Source: Phoronis australis (Eukaryota; Phoronida; Phoronidae). Taken from it: a stretch of 64,000 nucleotides of DNA. Below are positions 22,502 to 33,700 of this stretch, in pieces; positions within the stretch are counted from its first letter, which is position 1, and each line of letters starts with the position of its first letter. The DNA is taken from contig NMRA01000007.1 of assembly GCA_002633005.1 (NCBI GenBank), forward strand, positions 564,700-628,699, written 5' to 3'. A model generated the notes under the pieces. It saw only the letters and a program-made list of their open reading frames with translations. It was not told the origin of the DNA and searched no databases. The position numbers and the translations under genes are program-made.

Positions 22502-24791
22502 TCATCTGAAAGAAGTAACCAGCTCTTCCAGGGACGCCATTTTGATATCTTCCGCTTTCTTCCTGTTAGAAGATTTCTTTGCATTCTTCCCACAATCTCC
22601 TTCGTTGTTATTCGTCGAGGATGTTTCTGAAGACGACAGGAATCCACTCTCTCTATCAATACTGCTTTGTTTGACATCAGCGGAATTGTTTAAGCCGCCA
22701 TTTAAAATTAGATCGCCATTCTGAATTTTTTTGTCATCGTCAGCAACTCCGGAATCATCCTCGCTAACAAAACTTAATTCTGTGTTCAGACTTGAATGGC
22801 GATCTTGCTTTTTGTCTGACACATAAGATAACGCATCATCACCTTCTTCATACTGACTTGCACTGCGCACTCGACTTCCTATACTATTCTCTTTATCAAA
22901 AATGTCGTCATCGCCTCCAAATTCACAACCTTCAACATATTTTGTTTCTATACTCTCAGTTCTTGTCGTGTCGTCTTTTTTATCATTGTCCGGTCCCGTT
23001 TTTGGACCTTTTTCGTGGACGACACTTAGTTTCTTTTTCTGGGAGGGCGTAAAACTACGCGACGCTCCTGACGAGAGTCTACCAATGTCGCTACGTCTAA
23101 GAGACGAGTTTTTCTGTGACTGCGTGGGAGTGGTTTCTGGAGTAGCGTGTGGGGTAGTATGGATTGATGGTCGAGAGCCCCGTGCAACTACGTCGACGTA
23201 TTGGGTAAGAATGGAACCATCCGAAGCGTTGTGACGAACGTGATGCATAGGAAGGCTCGTCCTTGAGTGGCTGATGGATCCACCGCCGCTGGCATAGGTG
23301 CCCTTGTATTTTGCCGCCCTCTCGTGACAGAATCCATAACGAGAGAGCATCATGAACAAGTCTTTGCGAAATTGTTTTGTGAATATGGCATAAAGGAAGG
23401 GATTCGCACATGAATTAAGGGGATAGAAAAATACAAGGAGAACTTTTGAATTGGTAACGTTGATTAAAACCAGACCTCCAGCTGCTGTTAAAGCAAAAAA
23501 AGCGATAGGCGCGTAACAAGCAAAATCTGTGAATACCAGAATTGCCATGCGCTTTGCAATGGTTGCGTCACTTCCAGGTGCGCTGGAACTGTTTCTATAG
23601 ACTTGGATGAACATGCTGATGTAGCATCCACACACTGCTAAAAAGGCCAAACCGTTGATTATAATGAGAAATAATACATAACCGTGGTCGAGCGGGCTGT
23701 CAAATTTGAACGGCAAGCAAATACTGGTGGTTGCATAGCTGCTGATGACGCCCGACAGTGGTAAAGCCGACATGATCAATGCAAATGCCCAGCCGACGGA
23801 CATGATAACAGCCGCTTGTTTCAGACGCATTCTTTTATTGAGGTGGATAGCATAGCTTATGGCGTACCAACGTTCTATTGTAATAACCGTCAGAGTGTAG
23901 ATGGACAGCTCGCTTGCAAAAATACTCAAGAATCCTGCCGCTTGGCACCCGCCTTCGTTTTGCCAAGGAATAGCGTAGTTAAAGTACTCGCCCAGCGTGT
24001 TGGCGTCTATAGACGCGATGAGTAAAAGGTAGACACCCATTGTGAAGTCTGCGAATGACAGATTGCACATGAGGAATTTTGGAACTGTCATTTTGTTGTA
24101 GCCTGAAAGTATCACCGTAATTACAGCCAGGTTTCCCATAATAGCAGCCATTAAGATAATCCAGATGAAGGCCCGTAACCAAACGTAGCCGAGAACGTCC
24201 TCACACGGGTTCCATGCGTTCGGCTCAGGCGTGCAATTTGTCACATGGAACTGCCTGTAAATGAGCTTTCCACATTTGGCGGTACCCAATACTCCAGTTA
24301 CTATCTCGATAGTTTCTTTCTGAAAAATCTTACTCCCAGTTACGGGGTTCTTGGAAGAAGATGGAGTAGGTCTGGGGGTATCGGCATTCGGCCCAAATCC
24401 TCCACCCTCTTTGACTGCCGAAGGTGGCGAAGAAAAAGTGGAGGGCTCATTAATTGGACCGAAACCAGCTTCTTCATCCAAGTTCCTTTTCGTGAGATAT
24501 CTTTGATGAGCGAACGTTCTCAAGGCGGGAGTTGTGGCCATTGTCGATGCGCAGTCTCTTTGTATCTTTGCTTGTTCTCTCTGATATTCGCGCCAAGCAT
24601 CTGGATTCTGCTTTTCTGGGTTTTTAAAGGCACAACAGTGATGCGGATAGGTGACCTCAGCAATTTTCAGGTCCAAAAACTTCACCACAGGAGGAATTTG
24701 TTTAAGTGATTTTGTATCTTTCAGCTTTAGTTCCAAGAGCTTGTCCAGCCCTTTGGTCGGCAATTTTGTAATTGAAGTTGACGAAAGGTCT
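22502..24791 (-). CDS. Receptor last exon: final LRR, hinge, seven-helix domain and long tail
   Basis: The exon begins DLSSTSITKLP after a TTGTAG acceptor and ends in TGA at 22504-22502. Numbering from the TTG codon at 24763: CCAFKN at 43-48, a Pro/Ser-rich hinge at about 50-175, NPCEDVLGY at 185-193, helices at about 194-219, 229-252, 273-295, 316-338, 361-385, 405-428 and 440-461, ERW at 297-299 and ANPFLY at 453-458. Helix 2 opens with FLMCNLSFADF and helix 6 contains AILVFTDFACYAPI, both typical of this receptor class. A tail of about 290 residues follows, rich in Ser/Thr and acidic residues, against roughly 70-85 in vertebrate relatives. I saw no acidic sulfotyrosine motif in the hinge. 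Confidence 0.96.
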
Positions 24792-27700
24792 CTACAAATA
24801 TTGAATGAATAATGTAACTATGTAATCAGTTGTAAATCAAATTGAATCTTTTCTTTTGGACATTACTTACAAAATTTAACTTCTAGAACCTCGGAAACAT
24901 CGCGCCCCCTAAGTAATCTGTCACAAACTAAATGCCAGCTCACGATTCTACAACGCTATCTTAGCCTAATTTTCCGCTCTTTTCTCTTCGCTTTCGTTAA
25001 CATAACTATCCTACGTCCAAGTAGATTATAATGAACGTCTAAAGGTTAGAGTAGAAAACTTTCGCTACGTTCTGCAGTCCATCTACACAAGGGGGGAATC
25101 AAAACTAGCCTAGACTTCAAAAACATCAGGCTGGACTGCAAAACCCAATGGCTGGTGTTGTAACCTGGCGATCTGACCTCAAAACGCGATGTGCGGTACC
25201 TCACAGCAGCGGATTTAGAGGGGGGTCAAGGGGACCATGCCCCCCTCCCCTATAATTATCCCAGATAACATTTGTCAGTTCGGGGGTGCGAATGTCTGAC
25301 GGGCAAAACCCTGGCTAATTCTCTGTCCTGGCCTCCCTAACTCAAAATCCTGGATCTGCCCCTGCCTCAAAACCAGATGGCCGCACCCCAAAAATGGTTA
25401 GCCGGACCTGGTTCGGCGGTGCTCAAACACAATGGCTGAACAAATTACCGGCAACTGTTATAGCGCTGGCCATCGTGTTTTTGGTCCAGCCAACTAGTTT
25501 TTGGGTGAGACCATCGCGTTTTGAAGTCCGGACAACACGTTTGTTCACCGGCCATTTAGTTTTGTAGTTCAGTCAACTGGACTGAAGTCCGGGCAAGTGG
25601 TTTTGAAGTCCGACCAATTGTTGATTCTCCCGCTTGATACTCACGGGCGTAGATATCATATACAACGCGGACAAAAATCAAACAAACAAACCCGTTAGCT
25701 TTACAATTTTAACTAATGACTACACTTCCACATTTTTATTCAAAATATAACGAAAATCAGTGCGCAAAAATGACATAGTCAAAAAGTGATACAAGATAAC
25801 TCACTTTTAAATTGTCAAAATCAAAAAAATTTTAAGTCGTAAACAAAAGTGGCTCGCTATCCCCCTGGTACCGATCTACGGCAGACAGTAGCGACCACAT
25901 CTCACCATAAGGCTAAACAAATGGGTTCCTACAACTTTTTCTTCATTAACAGTACTATACCCATTTCACGGCCTAAAAACACATTTTTGGGATTATTTTT
26001 GGATTTCATAGACGTTTTGAAGTTATCAGTTTAGTCCAAAACCAAAAAAACGATAAGATTCGTTATTTTATTATTTTATCACAAATCGTCGTCGTTGTTT
26101 GCCAGGTATTCGCCTAAATTAAGACCGTGTGACTATACTCCACCGTATGTTGAGTGCGGTTTAGCTCAGCCCGCATTGTTTTCAACTGCCAACGTAGATT
26201 CCCAGTTGAAATCCATGCTGAAGTTGTTCTCAGAAAGTAGCTTTGCCTGGCTGATAATGTCACTGATAATTTACTTACAAAATGTTCAGTTCCTTGATTC
26301 CTTCAAATGCATAATCTCCAAGTGTGGACAGTTCTGCATTCTGCGACAAATTTCTGTCAAGAAAAACACATAGCTACGTTAGTACCATGGGGTACGTGAA
26401 CAACATGCATCGCAGTTTTCCGCAAACAAGGTCGGGGCGTATGTCGGAAAATGAAATTTCGGGACCAAAAATCAAATCCAAACGTATGTCGGGGAGTACC
26501 ACGTGCGTGGTGTCAATGCAACAGAACAATCAAAATAAGAACTGAGACACAGAGCGCGGTCTAGTGGCAGAGATTGCGGGTTCGAATCATGACTCATTTC
26601 TAATTTTATGTAGCCTACTGACGTGCAACATGCATGGTGCGTACCAAAGGACCTTTATGAATAAAGTTTATTAGGATTAGCAGCAGCAGCTGCAGTAGCA
26701 GTAATTAGCAGTACCTAGCAGTACGTAGCTGCAGCTAGCAGTAGCGATCAGTAGCTAGCGGCAACTAACAGCAACAAGCTGTAGCTAGCAGTGGCTATCA
26801 GTAGCCATCAGAAGCTAGCAGTAGACAGCAGTAGTACTAGTAATAGTATAGCCGTCGCCTAAGTGGACAACTCACATTGAAAATAGAAGTTCAGTTTACT
26901 TCTTATGCATTTGGTGAAATGGTGTGACGTCATATTACGAGAAAAAAATCATACTTACAATCTAGTTATATCCGTGATATTGAAAGCTCCGTTCTCAATG
27001 GTTTGTATGCCTGTATTGCGTAACTTCCTGTAATACGAATTTCGAAGCATTTAAATACATGCAACTTTTTCATGAAAAATCAGCATTTTAAAATTTGCTG
27101 CTTCAATCGCAGATCCTGAATTTTGTACAGGGTGTCCATATTCCTGTCACACACTCCCTTGTGTTGCTATCACGCCTGCGCGGTAACGGGAGTGTTTCTG
27201 CACTATTGCAGGGACGCTTACTACGTGTCCTAAGTCAGTGCATACTCTTGAGGTTTTACGTCTTATAGTTGGATAAAATTAAAGTATCTGTTGTTACTGT
27301 GGGTGTTGGGGGACATGACTGGAAAGGTTATCAACGTGAAAACATAAACTTTACTGCACTTGATGATTGCAGGTGGTGTTGGATCGTTATTTTAAGGGAT
27401 GTTATCGTTTTTACTGTGAAAAAACGTGTTTTAGGGAGTGCTGGAAGACTTCTTGAAGTTGTTAGCATTGAAGAGAGCTATAAAACAAAAATAACGTAGT
27501 GGGTTTTGTACAATGATCTCCCTTGGGCTCTCGGTTACGGGGGATAACGACTTCGCCATGCAATAATCTATATCTATCTTACATTAAACATCTCAAACAC
27601 ATTCTATTTTTTTAACTCATCAAACTTAGCTCGAATCACCGCATCAGGAAAATATTGTCCTAGATAAAAACTACTATCGAAGTTGAATGATTAGAAAACG

Positions 27701-30700
27701 ATTGTAACCAGGGACTGGTTATAGGAAAACGTGAACTATTATGACAAAAAATGTGTTGGGAACTTGTATTCTATTTAAACATAATACAACTAAATGGTAC
27801 CAAGAATTTCCGAAAATACGTCTACCCAAAAGTACGCTCAATGCCCTATTTTCAGAAAATTGTCCAAATTTGCGTCCATGGGATTATTTTCGGAAACCAT
27901 TTGCAAGCTCAGGAAAAAACTGGTGGATTCGTTTGAAATACGTAGGCAATTTGTTCTGACGTAAAATTTCGTTTATTTTGGTAAGACTTTACCGAGATTT
28001 AATTCAAATATCTATCATTTACAACTAGATATTGGGTGACTTTGCTGTTAACCAACCGTAACACAGTTTTAACGTACTATGTTTGCTGAATGCAAAATAG
28101 TACATGTAGCAACGATTAAAATTCTTACTATCAACTGAGACACAACTGCATACATTAAAAAGGAGGTGCATATTTAAAAAATAATACTAGTTTAACAGCT
28201 AATAATCAGCGATAATTATTTGCTTAAAAACTATATCAGAAAATGTTGAACACAGCTTCCGAAAATACGCCCAAGCCTTTATTCGATTTTGGTCGTTTTC
28301 CGAATCTTCGCATACTGGCCTATTTTTGGAATTTCACCGCAAGTAAAAATGATTTGTCACGCTCCGAGCGCTCCCTGTTGGCTCAGCTTAGGGTTAGAAC
28401 TCTTGCCCTGCGTTGCGTGAACTTGGGAATCCTGCTTAATCTCAAGATCGCTTATGGGTGAACTTGGAATTGAATACTGTTTAAGGCAATCAAGAGAAAA
28501 TTTTTGTTCAGTGAAAAGAATTTTTGTAATTATTGGTCTCACGATAGCCCATTTTCTCCTTTACCGTAACTGGTGTAGCAGAATCGGAGGAAATTTTGAA
28601 TGGCTAAATCAATTATTGTTTGGTGAAATAGATCGCCCGTAGTTGAAAAAGGGTTGGTTAAAATTGACATTATTTTATTCAGATGTAATTTGATTTAGTA
28701 CGGTGTTAGTGCGGTGAAATTTTTTATGAGCGTGAACGTGATTATTTGAGTAAACTTGTAAAGTTGCCTCACGCATTTCAAGTTCACCCATACGGGATCT
28801 TGAGATCAAGCAGGAATCCAAGTTCACGCACTCGCAGAAACTGGTGTACTCCTATAGATGAAAGGTAAATTGTTATAACTCAACTCAGTTTAAGATGAGC
28901 TGCATTTTGATTGTACGATTCACGAAGAACACGTATGTGTTAAGTATATCACTTTAAGTACCAAGCTTTTCAGACTATAGCAGAGGGAACCATTAAACTT
29001 ATTATTTCACCATTTTCAACGAAAATTTGCCAAGTCAACAAACTCAAAAATTCGTACTTGTGACTGAGTACGTTTATGTGGCCCAAAATAAGAGAAGTTA
29101 CTCAGTCTGAGTATATTTTACGTTTCGAGCAATAACAGGGACTAGGTAAAATTTGGTGGTCGTGGGTCCAGGGTGTTTTGCTGGTTTTCTTTTAAAAATG
29201 GATTGAACAAGAGGCCCGGACCCACTGGATAACCCCGTTGGATTTGCACATGCGCTTGTAATACCCACACACAACTACCGACTGGAGTTACATGGGGTAG
29301 GTACGACTAGTATGTCTCAAACTCATTTTTCACTAACTCTTTAGGTCGCTATATTTAGTGGAAATAAGGGGGTGCTCAAAAGCTTCTTACAAATCGTATG
29401 TCTTGACTCTGTCAAAGGCTCCCGTTTTGATAGTCTTTATCTTGAGATTGTTGGAAAAGTCCCTAGAAAAGAAACCTGAAAATCATTACTTAAAAGTTCT
29501 TCATACAAAGTCAATGAGTTACATACTAGTTAACGTTTTCAGCTATGGGTTCTACAGCCATTGTCAAACTAATGATGTTGTAAATGGGTTGGATGCGTGA
29601 CGTCAGTCTTATAGGCTGGTAGCAAGATGCCTTCTGCATGAACAGAGGCATCGGTCAGTATGCCTTGCCAGATATCTACGTCGTTGCAGAGCACTACAAG
29701 CGGACGAGACGACCGATAGATGTACCCACGGCGCATAAGGAGACGTCACATGTCCAACGTTATCTGGTACGTAACTCACTGACTGTGTGTGAAGAATTTT
29801 TCAATATTATGCATTCGCCTGTCAAATCGACTTATCTCGAGAAAAACTAAATATTTTCACGTGCCTAAGCAATCATCACCGTCTTTCGCTACAGTGTCTG
29901 AATGTTGTTGAACATAGTCACTCCGTATCTTACTCGGCCTTTTTCGTATAAGGTTGATATTCACGTGCTAACTGCCCCGCTTGTATTTTGTGAACACTCG
30001 ATGGATCACTAATTAGCTGTAACAAATGGCGCACAGAGGGAGAACTGGGTTAAAAAAAATCTTGCTTTTCATTATGGCAATCTGTTATTGATAGCACTTG
30101 AAATTGACAAAAAATACAAACAAAACGCAGTAATAATTATGCTGTTACAAATCAGGGAGTTTATACGCTACAAGTTAAGAATTGCTAATCTTCTTACACG
30201 CCATGTGTTGGTCACATCACGTGACTTATAGTTGAGTCTGAAAAGATCGCCAGGGCGGACGAGCAAGGAGACTAATAATTCTTATTTGTAAAATGCAAAA
30301 CTGATTGGGTACGCAAGAAACAACAATTTCGCGAGTGATCAAATGTTAAAGGGTTGGAAAAGATATTCATGTTTAGTAACATCGCAGTTCCCATTCGTGT
30401 TGCGCTTCCGAGTACTATACATCGATTTCGTGCCACACAACGTTCACGCATTGCTAAGTGACAACGTGCGCTGATACGCCGTAAAATGTAACAATTTTGT
30501 AAAACGTAGCAACTGTTACATTTTACATCATAGTTACATTTTACGTTGCAAGGCCTCTCTTAAAATGTAACAAGTTGTTACATTTAATGTAATTGTTACA
30601 ATTTACGTCGAATGCACTTGCGAGAAATGTATCATTGTTACAATTTACGAAACCAACGTCGTATTTCATGAGTTTGCTTGATATTTGTCACAAGGAAGAA

Positions 30701-33700
30701 AATCCGTTCACACACTTATCGCCTTCTTTCTCGGACTGTGTGTCGGAATGAAATTCTATCAAATGTGCCAGGTCGAACTTATAAATGTGTCCTTATGTGC
30801 CTTCCATGGTTTTTTAACATGAGTAGTTAACAAGTTTTGTGTTGTTAAAGGGTTCTTGCAATCTTTTGTTGACGCTCACAGGTCATAAACCAATTGTGTA
30901 TACTGCATTACGGTAAACGCACTTCCCTTGGTAAGTACAACAATGGCATCGTATTTGGGTAATATTTACCGTATTTCTGCGGGAACAAACGACAATAACC
31001 AAATTTTTCCTGGAGAATTCAATTTCGGAAGCCAATTTGATAGAAAAAAAAACCCACGATAGTTTGGTTTATTTCGGCCAGTGTTTTATTGCCTTGGAGT
31101 CATCGCTTATGCAGTAACTGACCTGCTAAACACAAAAGAAGCAAAACCAATGTTTCTGATGCCGACAGGTTCTGCCTACCACCTTAGTTACGAATGACAA
31201 TTTCTTAAAGACATTGTAGTGGAAGGAAATAAAAGCACGCATTTATTTGCCGGCAGGTTGACAGATTTTGTCAAAGCAACATCAAAATATCGCCTTTGAA
31301 AAGGGCGAGCCAATAGTTTTAAAAAAGTGGCGGCATAATTACGTGTTTTATACAGCTTAAAAGCTGAAAGAAATATCTTTGTCCCTGTGACGTCAAACTT
31401 GTCTGAAACAGTGGTGGTAACAACAGGTCAGAGCGTGACGTGTATACGTAAAAACGGGATGCCAAGCTGGGGAAATAGGAAATATTTTGCACCCTGAAAA
31501 GACATGATCATTTTGCTCAAACTTGGAAAGGTCTAGGTCGATAGTTTAAAAGGGCAATAATCCAAAAAGCTGACTGTCGGTCTTTCGGACTATAAAAACA
31601 TGCACTTTCTCTTTTTATTGTCTTTTAAGATAAATTATGAATTAAAATTGCTATTTGGGCAATGTTCATTAGGTCGAAGTACATATAAATGAAGACAATG
31701 ATTGGACTTTCTATCATTAATAGACAAGAAGTCACGTGTCTCATGAGGCGCCATGTTTTGTGTTGCATAAACGAATTTGGTATACATGTATTTACCCCTT
31801 TGATACATTGCATTAAGTGCTCATATTAAACATCACTGACTTCGACGTTGGTGGTTTTTGTTCCATACAATCCACTTTCAATGAAACCTAGTTCAAATCA
31901 CTCTGTTAAATCACTGTGTTATTCTAGAAATATTGGGGCCCGTTCCACATAAAATTGTTGCGCGGTTTGTATACCCATTACCAGCTATTCTAATGACCCA
32001 GTGATCGCAGCCGACTAATCGTTAGTTCTGGAAAATGTCTGGCTCCAGAGTTCAACTTAGTGCAAAGTTGAACTTACACATTATCGTGGAACAATACCCA
32101 GTTCTTTGACAAGTAATGTTTTCAACAAGAGACAAAAATTATTACACGGTGGGTATCCTCACATTTAGATGAAAGTCGCGAGTAAAATAGTGCGCTCTGA
32201 ATTCAGTTCTTCTTGGCAAACTACAGATGGACATAGTTATATTTTCAAACAACACAGTGCTTGTGGATAGGTCAAAATAATCAATTTTTAAAGTTGGTGC
32301 ACGTCTAAACAAGATTTTAAATTTCATCCTCCTCGTTTCAAAGAATTAGGCCTACTCTGCATCCACAGCTCTCAAGAAGTTCCTCACAATATCGTTAAGG
32401 CTGAACATGGGAACCCCTTTAAAATTCTTTGGAACGTCACTCGCTGTTCACTATCAATGGAAAGCCCGATGAAAACATTGGACCATGATTGAGATGATTT
32501 TAAAATCGTTGAGGACCATGATGTATTAGCACTTTGCTAAACATGTATTGTGTCCTCGTTAAATAAATTTTAAAATATTCATAATAATAAGAACGATAAC
32601 GAAAACGTTAACGAGTAACATTAGTAATAGCAGTAATAGTAGTAATAGTAATAGTAATAGTATTAATAGTAATAATAGTAATGTAATACTAATAAAAATG
32701 ATAATAGGTAGCCAGATTCATGTCGTGTCAGCCCGGAGGGCATTCTATAGAAGAGGTATACCAAAAGTGCAGCCCAAAAGGGTGTTCTTTCACAGAAAAA
32801 ATACTCTCCAAAATGGTGCCATTTTCGAGAAACTTATATCTAAAAGGTGCCGTTCCTGAATTTCTGGAATAAAAGTGTGCGAAAATGTGAATTTTTACAC
32901 AAATTAGTCTCTAAATGGGTCACTTTTTTGTCCGAGCCCACTCTCTAAACGGGTACGTATTTAAACTTTTCGGGCGGCACCCCTCGTACAAAAATACTCC
33001 AACACCCCCTGGTAGTTTCACATACCACTTGTTCGCGATTTTGGTCATTTTCCTTGCAATATGAAGTGGGTTTCGTAAAATGTAACAATGGTACATTTCT
33101 CGCATGTGCGTTCGACGTGAAATGTAACAACTACGTAAAACGTAACAACTTGTTACATTTTAGGAGAGGCTTAGCAACGTAAATTGTAACAATGACGTAA
33201 AATGTAACAGTTGTTACATTTTACGAAATTTTTACATTTTACGGCGTATCAGTGCGCTTTGATTGACAGGTGGCCAGAAATTCCACCACTTCCAAGTACG
33301 TGTACAAATACATCGCTTTCTACTGCGGCGTGATAACAACGTAGACAGGGGCCTATCACGGAAGTGAAGTCAGTGGTCTACCACGACGCGGTGCTTTTAA
33401 TGGGAGACTTCCTAGCAGCAATTTGGTGACTGATCACACGGTACCGGATATTGATAAAGTTTACAGAACGAGGAGGCAACATCGCTTTGGTTTAAAAGCA
33501 CCACCTCGAACCACATTCACTGTAAAAGGGTTTTTTTCGGGAAGTTAACATGTTCCCCTATACTGCTCGCTGTGAAGAAGAAGTACGCACATGTACCTCA
33601 CACCGAAGTTTAGGTTTGCGCACACTCAACGTATGAATGTCAGTTAGTGAGACAACTTAATACTCACATGACGGATAATCCATGTTCTGCTTGGAATACA

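Larger units (their letters stand above)
30472..33251. mobile_element. 2.8 kb foldback element with about 180 bp terminal inverted repeats
   Basis: Ends start TGATACGCCGTAAAATGTAA. Terminal inverted repeats are about 30472-30653 and 33069-33251. A 6 bp duplication GTGCGC flanks both sides (30466-30471 and 33252-33257). Each repeat is itself full of sense and antisense copies of GTTACATTTTACG. No transposase frame is visible inside, so it is non-autonomous. Insertion is in the receptor intron between exons 5 and 6. Confidence 0.88.

Noticed and set aside
22902-23234. 110-codon + strand frame
   Set aside because: Shadow of the receptor tail on the opposite strand.
24245-24709. 154-codon + strand frame
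   Set aside because: Shadow of the receptor's last exon on the opposite strand.
24866-24920. Donor-like GTAAGT with a short open segment between receptor exon 8 and the last exon
   Set aside because: In the required phase 2 the frame hits a stop; the alternative needs a shifted acceptor and gives no LRR pattern.
26170-26245. LRR-like reading (KLLSENNFSMDF) just past receptor exon 8 on the - strand
   Set aside because: It would need an intron of about 34 bases and a phase the neighbouring exons do not have; exon 8 joins the last exon perfectly without it.
29780-29830. 39-base exon-like interval between GACAG and GTGAGT in the receptor intron
   Set aside because: Phases fit by chance, but the 12 residues have no LRR pattern and all vertebrate-equivalent LRR exons are already accounted for.
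30472-33251. CRISPR-like array because of the many short repeats near the ends
   Set aside because: Repeats are in both orientations, irregularly spaced, and lie in the terminal inverted repeats of a eukaryotic transposon.
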